Notes under the pieces: model-generated | Told to the model about the DNA's origin: nothing | The model's database searches: none | The model's input: only the letters and a program-made list of their open reading frames with translations | In this document: piece by piece, positions 26,078-56,900 of the stretch | How the letters are laid out: each line of letters begins with the position of its first letter | Position numbering within the stretch: the stretch's first letter is position 1 | Made by a program: the position numbers and the translations under genes | NCBI RefSeq assembly: GCF_047663525.1 | Contig: NC_092604.1 | Coordinates: 10,961,501 to 11,025,500 of the forward strand | Origin: Anas platyrhynchos | Taxonomy: Eukaryota > Chordata > Aves > Anseriformes > Anatidae | Reading direction: 5' to 3' | DNA: 64,000 nucleotides

Positions 26078-26495
26078 TACCATAGAATGGTTTGGGTTGG
26101 AAGGGACCTTACAGATCATCCTGTTCCAACCCCCCTGCCATGGGCAGGGACACCTCCCACTAGACCAGGTTGTTGCCCAAAGCCCCATCCAGCTTGACAT
26201 TGAACACTTCCAGGGATGGGGCAGCCACAACTTCTCTGGGCAACCTGCTCCAGTGTCTCACCACCCTCTGAGTGAAGAATTTCTTCCTTATGTCTAATCT
26301 AAATTTACCCTCTTTTAGTTTAAACACATTACCCCTTGTCCTATCGTTACAGGCCCTGGTAAAAAGTCCCTCTCCATCTTTCTTTCAAACCCCCTTTAAG
26401 TATTGAAGGGCCACAATAAGGTCCTCTGAGAACCTTCCCTTCTCCAGGCTGAACAACCACAACCAGTCTGTTTCTTCATAGCAGAGATATTGTTC
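26078..26495 (-). mobile_element. CR1 LINE fragment (3' end)
   Basis: Read on the minus strand this is the 3' end of a chicken-repeat-1 element. The plus strand shows its hallmarks in order: CATAGAATGGTTTGGGTTGG, the phrase around GACCTTACAGATCATC, GTGAAGAATTTCTTCCTTAT, and CTTCTCCAGGCTGAACAACC. The 5' part is missing, as in most CR1 copies, so it cannot move. It indicates an avian (or other sauropsid) genome. Borders are approximate. Confidence 0.93.
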
Positions 26496-28297
26496 TTTCA
26501 GTAAGGAGTGAAAGGTGTTCTCTGAACATCGGAGTATAATCCAGGAATTCCTGTGAACCAGAGTCTGAAGCTAGGTTGTACCTCAGTCTCCCTAAATGCA
26601 ACAACAGGAGTTGTCGTGTCCTAGGCATAAGGCATGTACTATGACCTGAAAGCACTTTTTGGATGCAAAGAGGAGTTAATGAATTGCTGCTGTAGATGCA
26701 ACACTCAGGACAGAACAGGACAGTTGCCTTAGCTGCAGAATATCAATATTCTACAGAAAAGGGGAGGGCAGAGTGGCTGATTTTTATCAAGGTCTTACAT
26801 GAAAAGGGGAAGTTGGATTTCTGGAAACGCTTGCCTGTTACAGAGAAGGCTCTCAGACATTCCAGCTTTATTGGAGCAAAGGAATGAAACGTGAGACTTC
26901 AATTCCACACAGAGCCAGCAACCAATCCTGCCTAGGAAGCTATAACAGGGTTCTACCTGTCTGATGAAAGTGCAGCTGGAGAAAAGCTCACCACGCGTCA
27001 AGATGAGGTAGAGGGACTCCTAATGGTCTGTAGTTGTCCCATTCACACTCTTACTCGTGTTTTCACTACTACATTTCCTTTAATATTTAAAAGCTTAGCA
27101 GGCAGAGCATGAACACAACTCAGTAGTTCTCTGCAGAGACTGTACCAACAAAGGAACCCTCTACCTTCAGTGTAAGTAGTTTTCTTCCTGACTGGACAAT
27201 ACCTCATGGTTCAGTGGCCCAGGTCAATGATGCAGCAGTCCTCAGCATGGAGGGTGTCAGTCAGGTGTCTGCCATTTTCTCTGGAATAGATAAAAGAACA
27301 AGTTGGTGGGCAACTTTCCACAAGTGCTTCCATTTTACAAGATCCGTGGGAGGATTTGCTTATACAGATTGGCATCTATTTGTGTGATGCTTAACAGCGG
27401 CAGCACCAGACTTTCTCATCTAGATCAAGCTGAGGAAGCTTAGCACTGATATTTGTGGCATTAGCAACAATGCAGGTAATTCATCTGACCTGTCTGCATC
27501 ATGGCTTTTATCTCCCTGCACCTACCTATTAGCTCAAATGATAACTCCTCAGCACTGAATCCTACCCGGCCTGTCACCCTGGCTGGACTTCCATTGGAGT
27601 TGCTTTGGTCTCTGCAAAAGATGGCTGGCAAGAAAAGTCTTGGAGCTGTGACCTTATTCCCCCTATCACTTGCAGCAGGCAATTAAATACCAGTAGGGCA
27701 GCAGAGGTAGGAGCACTGCCTGAATGCAGTGCACTACAGAAAAGACATTTTGCTAAGATTGTTTAGGGAGGAGCCCGCCACTGCTCAGGTGTTAGAGGGT
27801 GGCTTGTGCTGGAAAAAAAAATAAGTAAGGAAAAAAGCTGGTCTCCACGACAACCATGTGTATGAAGCACAGAGGGTAACGGTTGTCAGGGATGGAGGGA
27901 AAGTAACATGGGGACTGGAAAAGAAGACGGCACTTAAAAAAGGAATTAGGGATGTTTTCTGCTTAACTGAAACATTTCTGCTTTAACAGACTATTTTGGT
28001 TTCAGATAATTGTCATCGATTCTCTCTGTAATTCCTTTCTTGTTAAAAAAAAAAAAAAAAAGTTTTTAAGCTAACCAAATATGTATTTCCTTGTTTTGCT
28101 TAAAGAACATTATCTCAGTTATAATGAGCAAGCTTCTGCTTTTACTCTGTCTGTTGACCTGCCTAATGTTGAGAGGCCTGGTTAAAATGTTTGTACATGG
28201 TGAAACCAAGCAAAAAATAATAATGCACAACTGTTGCTTCCTTACAATTCTGAATGAATTAACTTTTCTGTTGTATCCATTGGGATACCTGCTGTGT

Positions 28298-28303
28298 ATT
28301 AAA
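28298..28303 (+). terminator. ZER1: Candidate ATTAAA poly(A) signal for a long ZER1 3' UTR
   Basis: ATTAAA followed within 40 bases by GT-rich sequence, with a TGTA element about 100 bases upstream. It would imply a 5.3 kb 3' UTR; a proximal site may be used instead. Confidence 0.25.
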
Positions 28304-30439
28304 CCTAGTGCTTAACAATGTCTTCTTCCTTTGGTCTATGAATGTGGTTTATTTAGGTACATTACTGGTCCATTTGTTGTCATATATTTCATTAAAAATG
28401 AAAGGAGCTGCCATGTGATGATTGTGCAGTTCAGTGGCTTTTGCTTTCATCACTCCAAGGGGTACAATACTGTTTGTCAATAGAAAAGAGGCGTGGAGGA
28501 AGCGAGTATTGTTATGAAATGACATAGGGGGAAAAAATCAGAACAATATTTGACTGCACAGATTGCCTCTGAACTCTGTAATGGATCTGTGGCTAGCATT
28601 CCACAGCCTAAGGGTTGCAAATGGGCAGAAGCTGAGTACTTAGGGAAAGACTCTGTACTTCAAACAGACAACCTGCTTTAAGGTCAGCTGGACTTTCTTC
28701 TTAACTCCCCAGTCCTGCAGGAGTTCAACTCCCAGTTAATTCAATGGTCACTGTAAGATCTCTAAAGGGTCACATTCTCAGTGGCTGAAGCAGGAGAAGG
28801 GATTATGTGAAACTGAACTGCCTGTAGGGAGCTGAAAACATACCACATTGTAAGAGAACAGAGATAATTTATGCTTCCAGCAGCATGAAATTCCTAGCTA
28901 GAATACCATAAGAATCTAGAGTCTCTGCTCAGAAATTTGCTAACGGAGTATTTCTGAACTGAGCCTAACTTCAACCAGAGACATTTGGGTTGAAATAAAC
29001 TCTGATCTCTGTAAGACAGGTTTAAAAACTGTGAGAGAAGATAAAAGTATAACATGCACCAAATTCTTCTAATCATGAAGAAAGAGAGAATACATTCTTC
29101 TTTAGGACAGATTATTTTGGAATATCAGAATGTTTCTACTATGAAGTGGGTAATACCGTTACTACTCAAATTGCCTTTGTTAAGCTTTAAAATTTACACC
29201 TCTCCCCAGAAAGCAGAAAGACATTACCCACCTTATTTCCTGTTTGCAGACAGAGATTGATTCTATTGTTCTGAGCTTCCTACTGTTCTGAAAGGTTTTC
29301 TTTGCAATTGAAGGAACAGAAGGATTTTTAGGATATTTAAAGCATGCAGGGCCATCTCCAAACTCCCAGGTTTGACAAGCACTGATCAGTGAGTGACAAG
29401 CACAGTCAGTGAGGTTTCTGAGGGATGATTTCTGTAGGTTTTGCATTTACCTAGAATAATTTTAAAAAAGCAAAAGGATTTGAATGACCACTGAAAAGGC
29501 GAATTTAGACCGTTATTTTTATTAACATGTTAATGCAGCTGTCTTAGGTAAGTAATTTGTGACCTGTGCAACCAGGTGCTTTCCTGGAACCAGCAGGTGG
29601 CCACTGATTCACTTAAAATAGACTAAAATAATTCAAACCATGTCATTTATGGTCAAACAATAACAAGCAATCAGCTACTTTTCAGGTGGTGGAGGATAAA
29701 TTTGCAAAGAATGTGATTTTTCTTCCTAAGTTTTGACTGGGAAGGAAGTTAACAAAAGCTGCAAATTAAGAGCTACATTAAAGCCAAAGAAAGTTTAAAG
29801 AGAAACCACTAATTTCAGAACTTCCACAGGCTTGTGGTGAGATTCATCTCCCCTAAATAGACAGACATTCAAAGTGTAAATGTGTACATCTAAACTAGTC
29901 ATCTTGGCTCTTTTATTGTTAGCAAGAGACAAAAGTGCGTCTAGGGTGCAATTCACCAACTTCTGGATGTCTGCTTTCGGGTGAGGAGGGCCATTCTCCA
30001 GACATGCCTACTTCCCTCCACGGCTGTCAAGGGAGTCTAATGGCCTCAGTCAGATGCACTGCAGACATATGAAGTCAGATCAAATCCCACCCCAACAACC
30101 TCCTCCCCAAGTTATGCCAGACATTTTGTAAGCTCCGTTTGCATTAAGAGAGCTGTCTAAATGCGCTCAGCCACGCACAGCCTCTGCATTTCTCCCCAGG
30201 GCGCAGAAAGCAACAGATAAAAATAAATTGGCGTGACCAGAGTTAGCGCCGCGGTGCTGCATCTCACCCAGCCAGCACCCCAAACCCTCACCTCCTAACG
30301 GTGCACCCCTGTGGGGCCCCTTTTATTGCTATATACATTTAGCAGTGTTTCCCTCGGGTCTAAATGCAATTTTCACCCATAACGCTGCCCTCAGAGGCCT
30401 CAATGGCTGGGGAAATACAGCCTGATGGCTGAGGTGCCC

Positions 30440-31080
30440 GTACAGAGCCCGGGGGTGAGGGGGGAAAATGAAGAAAGCGCCTTTCTCTGGGCAAAACGCA
30501 ACGGGGCCGGCGGCGTGTGAAGGGAAGGAGGAAGACCCAGGGACTGCAGCGGCCCTACAAAGGCGAAGGGAGGAAAGAGACGCGGGGACCTGCATGGAGG
30601 GAGCCGAGCTGCCCCCCTCAGCCCCTCACAGGGCCTGGGCCACCTCAGGGAGCGGCCTCGGGGCCGGGAGCTCCGCTGGGCCGAGCCGCTCAAGCCCAGG
30701 CTCCGCCTCAGGGCGCTGCCCGTGGCCGGGGCGGCGCCGCTCGCCCTTGCGGGCCCTGCGGGCGCCATGGGGGTGACCGGGCTGGGGGTGAGGGCGGCAC
30801 ACACGGCCCTGAGCGGGGGCTTGGCGCTGGGGCTCCTCCTGCACCCCACAGGTGAGGCGAAGCCGCCGCCGCCGCGAGGGTCCGCCCGCCGCGGGGCCGG
30901 GCTTGTGCCTGAGGGGAGGCGGCAGCGAGCGGGGCTGGGGCCGTGCCAGCGCCTTGCCCTGAGGGGGGGGACCCGTTTGTTCCCCATCCTTCGCGCTGCC
31001 CTCCTTTCTCCCCGTTCCTGTGGGGTCCCTCGGGGCCTGAGGAGGGCTGGCCCTGAGGGGAGGTGGCAGCGTTGAGGTGT
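30440..31080 (+). promoter_or_regulatory. ZDHHC12: CpG-rich promoter of ZDHHC12
   Basis: A sharply bounded GC- and CpG-rich block inside AT-richer DNA, surrounding the first coding exon (ATG at 30767) and extending into intron 1. Several GC boxes, no TATA box seen. The start site is not readable. Confidence 0.7.
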
Positions 31081-34000
31081 TGGTGGGGTGCTGGGAGCAG
31101 CAGGGTTGCATAACGCGGTGCCTTAGGAGGGGAGAAATCGGGGCATGGGCACCCCCAAAGCTCGCCCGTTGAAATGGCTTTTACGTTCCCTGTCCTGCTG
31201 CTGAGGGGTGTCGCCCTTTAGTAAGGGTGGGGAGAAATCCTAAATGTCTCACGAGGAGCCACTGCTCTCTTTTGGGGGTACCTTTTAGATCTACGAGAGC
31301 AAGTGGAGCGTGGAGAGCTGCTGCTGCCAGTGATCTTCACCGTGCTGGTGCTGTGCTCTGTCCTGCTGTACTTTAAGGTGTCTCTCATGGATCCAGGCTT
31401 TGTTAAGTCTGAAGAGGAAGTGAAGGTATATTATTTCACAAATGTAAACAAGTGCTGGGGCTATAAAATCCCTACGCTTTTTTCTTTTTCACCTACTCTG
31501 TCTGCTACATAAAAACAATATGAAACATTTTCTGTTGATTAGGCGGCAGTCTCTGATTTGTGTCCTGTAACAGGGCTCACATACTTGTAAAAGATGCGCA
31601 TGAAAGTGCATCTTTTACCCCACACTTCCCAATGTTCAGTGCATTGTGCCATTTGAGTGTTGTCCTCTCTTTCCTCAAAGCACTACTCTATGAAATATTT
31701 ATATTTTATACTAATCCTTACTAACTGGTATGAGTACAAAAAGCCTAAATTGAAGGGCAACCTTGGAAAAAAGTTCTCTCTGCCGCTCTATTTATCAGAT
31801 TATAGATTTGTTACCCTCTCAGAGGACAGATACACAAACAAGTTACAGTGGAGTAGACAGAGGTGTAAAGTTACAGTAACCAAGACAGAGTCTACTCCAG
31901 GTTTACTGCCTTGCTTGTTGTGTAGGACAAAAGAGGCAAGGCAATATCAGTTCTAATCTTCCATCATTAATGTAAGTGGTGGCTGTGTTATGAATAAGTA
32001 CGCTTCCTTATACTGAAACAACATCATCATTACGTTTGGAAGTAAATCTAACCTTGTTTATTTGTGTCCTGAAGTGTGGAGCTGGGATCTGTGTGGTATC
32101 TTGTCCACAAGTATTTCTGCCTCAATGCAAACATTCTTTAGATGGTTACAGCAGTCTATTCTCTCTGGATGCGCCCTAGCTATCTGCAGTGGAATTTCAT
32201 GCCACAGTATTTATATAGCAACTTCAGTACTTCACTGGGGATTATTTTGTTTCTCTTTCCTAATGACAGATAACCAGCACTATGTAACTGTAAGAGGATC
32301 CAGATAGCTCAGTCACACCAAGCAGGCTAGTAGCTGCTTTACTTCAGAGAACACAAAACATCCTTCCTCACTCCCTTTCTCACCTTTTTTCTTTTTCTTT
32401 TTTCTTTTTGTAGGCAGACAAGAACGAAGAACAAAACATAGTGATACCCCAGGTTTCAAGCAGTATTAAGATGCGGCGTTGTGGCTACTGCATGGTGAAG
32501 GTAGGCATTCATTACACACTAGAAGAAAAGGGGATGACTGATTTGCAAGTTTGCATTTTTGTCGACATCTTTGTATAGCTGGTATTGCCTCTGTTTTTCT
32601 GCTCTGCCATTGCTGCTCACTTCTCAGTGGTTTGGAGGCATGGTAGAGCTGATTAATTCTGTCACAAGGTCATCCTCCTGCAGAAAAACTCACAGAAAAA
32701 GAAGTACAACTAAATTAAACTCAGATGCAGTCCTAAACTGAAAAGTGATCCAAATGGATTGCATAGCTAACGATGACCACTGGCACATATGCTAATTTTC
32801 CAAGGTTGAAGCAAGTCCCTCCAGGCTCGTACAAACAAGGATCTTTTGCCATATTCCACCAGGGGAAAATTGCGTTCTGTGTTCTTACTGTCATGTGAGT
32901 CAGACCTTACGGTATCTTGATAGAGAATCAGGCAGTCAAGCATGACATACAAGAACTGCTGGTGGCTGTGTGCTTGTTTGGGGGCCTAAAAACAACAAAA
33001 CATTAGCCTGAATTGTAAAAGATAGCATGAAGGAAAAAACAAAAAAATTAGCTTTTAAAAGAGTCTGGCTGAAGCCTAGAAATGCCTGTTTTCACAGTGA
33101 TCCTTATCATTTTAATAAAATCCAGTGTTATCCCAGCTTCCCTAAATTCGTGAAGAATATCTACCAAGAGAAGTCAGCTTATTGCAGGAGGATAAGCTGG
33201 CAAAACATATATACACATCAAGGAGCAAAGCCTAGAAAGGACATTCATACTTCTTTCCTCAGCTATATCTTCTCTCTGTTCTTGGTACTTGAGCTCTTCT
33301 ACAAAGGAGAAGGTTTAACAGGAGTGGAGTATTGCTAGCATTTTGCTTCTTTTCCTTGTTTGTTTTTGTTCTGCAGCAACCAATGCGAGCCAAACACTGC
33401 CAGGTGTGCCAACACTGTGTACGGCGTTATGACCATCACTGCCCCTGGATTGAGAACTGTGTGGGAGAGAAGAATCACCCCCTCTTCATAGTTTACTTGA
33501 GCATACAGCTTGTAGTTCTGCTGTGGGGAGTTCACACTGCTTGGTAAGGCCTGGAGGCAGCACTTTTGACCTCTAAAGTTAACAGAAGCCATAATGCTCC
33601 TAGAGCCCCACTGAAGGGTTTGTATCGAACGCAGCAGTAGCTGGATTGGACTCTTATCTTCAGTCTTTTGCATTCTGGAGATCAACTTTTCTGAGGAACA
33701 ACACAGCTGATCAGTAGTTGAAAAGAATCTGGTAATTTGGGTTTCATTGGTCATCTTTGTTTTAAGCTTAAATTTAATAGAACTAACAGTACAAGAGCTA
33801 ACTGATTTTGCTTCAGTTACTGTAATACAATCTTCATTTACAACTTGAAATATTGGAAACTCTAATTGCGTTTCAGCTGTGTACCTGTTCAGGAAAGGAG
33901 TTAACTGAAGTTTATTGCAGTTCAGCTGTGAGGAGAACTGCCTCCTTTAAATTTCTTAGAATTTAAGTCAATGCTGTTGCAGTCTGTTAAAAATGTGTAG

Positions 34001-34450
34001 TATATTAAACTGTCTGTAGTACCTGATGATCAGAAGTTCACTAGTTACAAATCAAACTTAAATGTGACATTAAGTTTGCTTGGTTTATGTAACTAGATTT
34101 CCATCTTTAATCTTGAATTTATTTTTCTTTGAATTGAAAGGTCAGGCCTCTACTTTAAACAGTCCTGGGACTGGCTGAAGCACAACATTTTCCTCCTCAT
34201 GTCCTTCATCCTGATAGTCATATTCACCATAGTTGTCCTGCTGCTGCTTATTTCACACCTCTACCTGATCTCATGCAACACCACCACCTGGGAATTCATG
34301 TCATATCATCGTATCTCCTACCTGCGACACTCTGAGTTGGAGAATCCATTTGACCAAGGGGTAGTCCTCAATCTCTGGAGATTCTTCTGTTCGTGCCATC
34401 TCACTGCATGGGAGAAAATCTATTTTCACAGGAACTATGAGCCCGTCTAG
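30767..34450 (+). CDS. ZDHHC12: ZDHHC12, DHHC protein S-acyltransferase
   Basis: Membrane palmitoyltransferase of the secretory pathway; mammalian ZDHHC12 acylates substrates such as gephyrin and NLRP3. Exons: 30767-30851, 31289-31425, 32414-32500, 33377-33543, 34141-34450, giving 786 bases or 261 residues plus TAG (human 267). The ATG has G at -3 and +4. Four hydrophobic segments are visible at about residues 9-27, 38-57, 139-158 and 175-202, the usual four-pass layout. The cysteine-rich domain runs from C97 to about 140 with zinc-ligand Cys/His pairs (C97, C100, H110, C111, C114) and the catalytic motif D122-H-H-C125. The family motifs DPG (62-64) after the second membrane segment and TTxE (T207-T208-W-E210) after the fourth are intact. 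Introns hold no repeat I recognise apart from a perfect inverted repeat in intron 2. Tandem with ZER1 and convergent with PKN3. Confidence 0.97.
31587..31618. repeat. Perfect 11-bp inverted repeat in ZDHHC12 intron 2
   Basis: Arms GTAAAAGATGC (31587-31597) and GCATCTTTTAC (31608-31618) with a 10-base loop. A hairpin in RNA of either strand. Too short for a microRNA precursor; could be the relic of a small transposon end. Confidence 0.9.
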
Positions 34451-37143
34451 ACACAGTAGTGCCTTCTCAGCGGAATGCCAAGACATCTGCAGGTTGCTGG
34501 ATAAAACTTTACTAATGCAATCTCTCCTATTTCCTTGCATGGAACTTTAGTACGTCATCAACTATGCAACCTGCTCCACAACCTGTTCATCCATAAACAC
34601 AAGTTACATTTCAAGAAGGATGGTCAGGGTTATTTTTTATATATAAATAACACTGTTATAGGAGAGAGACTGGTTCTGGTAAGGGTGAATACTGGCCTGA
34701 GCAATAATATCTCTCCAAATTTACCTCCTTCTTTTAGCTGCACCCGTATCTCCCTAGAAAAGATGCAAGGAAAGTGTGAACAGCCATGTACCTTCCATTA
34801 ACTTTCCTCTCCATTTGCTGCTAAGGAACAGCAGCCATTACAAACAAACCAACCAGAATCAATATCATTCCTGTGGCCTTTCTTCAGCATAGTTTTCACT
34901 GTGAGAACTGCAGTGCCTTTTGTCAATAGCGTTGGGCACATAATAGAAATATTTGAGTAAATATTTGGACAGTCAAAAGCAAATTTCATTTTGACTACAT
35001 GCCTAAATTTCATGCTCTTTCACAGATTTGAGGTTTTATAGTATTAATGTGCATGAGAAACAGCTGTAAGACACCAAATTCAGCTTATGAAGTAATTAAT
35101 CTATGCTTTGCAATGCCCTGACCAACATCTTAAAAGTTGTTTTTTTTTTCCTCTCTATGTTGATATTAACAATTCACGGGGTATCTTGAAAGAATTCAGC
35201 AAAGAATGATGGCATCCACTTTTCTTTTGACAGAAAAGCAATACTTGCCTACTAAATTATTTCTGCAGATAACCTCAAGCTCTAGGCCATCACTGTAGCT
35301 AACAGGGAAAGAGCCAGTAACAGAGGAGTGTACTTCTTGCCTAGCTCAAATAATACCTTTGGTAATACTACTACCTCAGCATATTAGTAAAACTGTAACG
35401 AAATAAAAAGTATCAGTGGAAAGGAACATTTGTATCAGTGGGTGCTGATAGCATCCCAGGACAGCAGCAAGCTTACTTGTTTTCCATTGTAATGGTTCCT
35501 ACTTCAAGTTTCTGTGAAGGACTAAAGGGAAAGTTAGAATGTGCAATTTTAGTCTTAAAAGCAGAAAAGCCTGTCGTGTGAATTTTAGTCCCGACTCTTT
35601 TCTGTTTAAAAAACAACAACAACAAAACTACCCAACAACGTAGTTAATATTATTTTGTGCCTTAATTGCTTTGAATTTATGCCAGAAATTAATGCCAGCT
35701 CAAGAACACATCTGGCATGCTGGTGGGATGCACTCAGGGTCTAAAGTTGATCAGTACTCATGAAGGGACAGTGTAGTGACTAATACAGCACAAAAGTCCA
35801 AGAGCAGATTGAAACAGCAAAAGAGTCTCTTTTTTTTTTGACCAAATTCAGTGTCTGTAAACTGCATCAGTCTGGTTTGTTCAGGAAAGAAACTCCTATC
35901 AGAGGGATATCAGGATGTTAAGAATTATTTTCATAATAATGATGTACAACATGGAAAGGATTCTGCAATTTGTTTGGTCAGTGTGGTGCCTGCCAAAATA
36001 TGGCTCGTCTGCTAGTTAGCAATTACTGTTTCTTCTGATAGCAGTTGAATAAAAAATCGTCATCAGGTATTACAGCTCAAAACACACTGTGTTGCTCTGT
36101 TTGGTAGTTCTTTTTTAAATGCACTGGGATGGTAATTTAAAGTCTTTTTACTATACAAAGTATTAAAAGATTAAATACACCTTGCTTGTTTCTTTTTGAC
36201 TCTCTTTATGAGCCTCAAGTTCTAGATTTTACCTGAACTAACAACCCACTGTGCCACTTACCACTTTACAGAAGCCTTGACCTTGAACAAAAATCACAAA
36301 ACACACCACGGGAGCCAAAAGCAAGCCAACCATTACTATTCAAACAAGGGAGAGGAAGATGTATATCCTACTTTAAATGGTCCATTACGCTGTAAGGCAG
36401 AGCAGGAGGTTGAAAGTATGTTTTGTACACTGGAACGTTAAGAAGCAGTTATACTCAGCTCTGAAAATAGGAAATTGAGGTTCAGCGTGAAGTATTTGTT
36501 TAGCATAAACATACGCTCTTATTGAAGATCTTAAACCTCTCTGAATTCTGAAGCACTCAGACCAGTCTTAATTTAAAAAGGACAACTCATTAGCTGCACC
36601 CCAGCCTTATCCCCAGAAATAGCACAGTTGTATTAATTCAACTTCTGTCTACCTCTGTTAAAGATGAACTGAAAGAAAATAGCTGTGTGTCCCTATTTGT
36701 CTTCAGTGGGATGCTTCCCTTCTAGATATGCTTCCCTTTTTTGCCCATCAAGCTAACATTATGAATTTGAGAGAAGAAAATCTATCTAACCAAATGTAAT
36801 TACAAAGTATGTTGCTAGGCAAATGAAATCAGCTTAACTTCCTGATTGTCCAATATTAACACTACCAATATTTAGCTATCCCCCAAAAATACTGGATATA
36901 CACACTGATAAAAAAAATATTGAGAAAGACAACTTGACTGCAATTAGTTGGATGTGACAGTTGATCACGCCATGCACTATGCACGCAAACAACTTCGGTG
37001 AGAAGGGAGAAAATACTACCATGACATTTACAGAGAAAAATAAAATTGTGCCTGTTGAGCTTAATATGGTTAGCTCTGATCTGAAACATTCAGCTAACAC
37101 CAAGGAGATGAAAAGCTGAAAATTCATTATAAGGAAAAGTATC
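34451..37143. other. ZDHHC12 3' UTR and convergent intergenic DNA
   Basis: AT-rich sequence between the ZDHHC12 stop and the likely PKN3 poly(A) signal. It should contain the ZDHHC12 3' UTR; plus-strand AATAAA hexamers lie at 35402-35407 and 36048-36053. No ORF with coding character and no transposon seen. Confidence 0.6.
35402..35407 (+). terminator. ZDHHC12: Candidate poly(A) signal AATAAA of ZDHHC12
   Basis: Canonical hexamer about 950 bases after the ZDHHC12 stop codon; a second one is at 36048-36053. Which is used cannot be read from sequence. Confidence 0.4.
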
Positions 37144-37149
37144 TTTATT
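37144..37149 (-). terminator. PKN3: Candidate poly(A) signal AATAAA of PKN3
   Basis: First canonical hexamer on the minus strand downstream of the PKN3 stop (37790-37792), giving a 3' UTR of about 650 bases. Confidence 0.45.
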
Positions 37150-37789
37150 TTCAAAAAAATAGCATGTGCAAAGCTGTGGCTTCTTTATATTATTAAAAGC
37201 AATAGCTAAGATTTCACATCCTGAAAGAACTATAAAGAGATTCTTTTACCTTAAGATGTATCACTTGGATCATTACCAAACTCACACATCATTATCTTGG
37301 TTGTGTTAAAATCCATTCCTTCTTTGGCATACATACTTATGAGTAGGAATGGGCATAAAATCATTATAAAGAAGGAATGCTACATATCTATTCTAAAAAA
37401 CAGGTGAGAAGTGGCCATCCTGCCTGGTATTACGCAACTTTAAAAATCTGTGCTACTTAGTGAGGCTCTTTCTAAAGAGCAACCTGGGATGCAGAGGTGA
37501 CTTGGTTTCATTAAATTAAGTCCAGCTTAAATTCCACATTTCCATACATAATCAATGCCAGTGGAAGACATATCCAGTCAAAAATGAACTACTCCTTAAG
37601 GGTAATTCACATCCAGTATCCCTCCAGAAAACGAGGCTGAAAAAAACACAGCAGAGTAACTCAGCTTGCAAGGCACTTCAGTACTACCAGTGCTATGAAG
37701 TCTGTTGCCTTTTCTGTTGCCCATGCCAAGTCCTCTCTACACCCTCTTGAGATGCTAACAATTTGTTCAAGTTTCTTACAGCATGAGAA

Positions 37790-56299
<18,510 letters not shown>

Positions 56300-56900
56300 T
56301 GCTCCGTGAGGCACCGCCAGCAACGGGCACTTTTCTTTCTTTTTTCTTTTTTTTTTTTTTCAAACTTCAGCCTTCCCGGGAAGCGGCGCCGCCAGCGCCC
56401 TCTCGCGGGGGCCGGGCGAGCCCGGGAGAGTTCCCGGCGGGCAACCCTCAGGGAACGGGGGGAGGAGGAGAGCCGGGAGCGTCCCATCCCCACACCCCGC
56501 CCGCGGTGCTCCCCGGCCGGTCACGGCTCCCAGCCCTGTCGGGAGCTCGTCCCGGCCGTCTTCGTTCTCCATGAGTCGGGGTAGGGGTGGGAGAGAACTG
56601 GCGGCGAGGTCCCGCGGAGCGGCCGGCAGCAGAGCGGCGCCACAAGCCGGGCTCTGAGGAGCCTGAGGTACCGCCCGCTTCCCGCCGCGGCGAGGCGAGG
56701 CTGGAGGGGATCCGTGTCCTCCTTCAGGCACAAAACTCGCGGTTTTGTGCCAAAGTGGCGGTACGGGGACACGAACGGGCACCAGGCTCCTTAGCTCGGT
56801 GCCTGACATCTCCTCCAAGCCGGGTGCTGTGAGAGGAGACCCCCGCGGCGTGCCCCAGCCCGGGCACGGTTTGTGGTGCTGGGACCACTGAGGTGGTTTC

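Larger units (their letters stand above)
23045..30440 (+). other. ZER1 3' UTR followed by intergenic DNA
   Basis: Begins as the ZER1 3' UTR; its end is uncertain. An AATAAA-type signal close to the stop is lacking, and the nearest variants are ATTAAA at about 23749 and at 28298. One CR1 fragment lies inside (26078-26495). Short A- and T-runs occur (for example a run of A near 28045). I see no other gene: the ORFs here are short, lack splice support and match nothing I know. Confidence 0.55.

Noticed and set aside
30400-31111. Long minus-strand frames opposite ZDHHC12 exon 1
   Set aside because: CpG-island artefacts rich in Pro, Arg, Ala and Gly; ZDHHC12 exon 1 on the plus strand continues correctly into four further exons.
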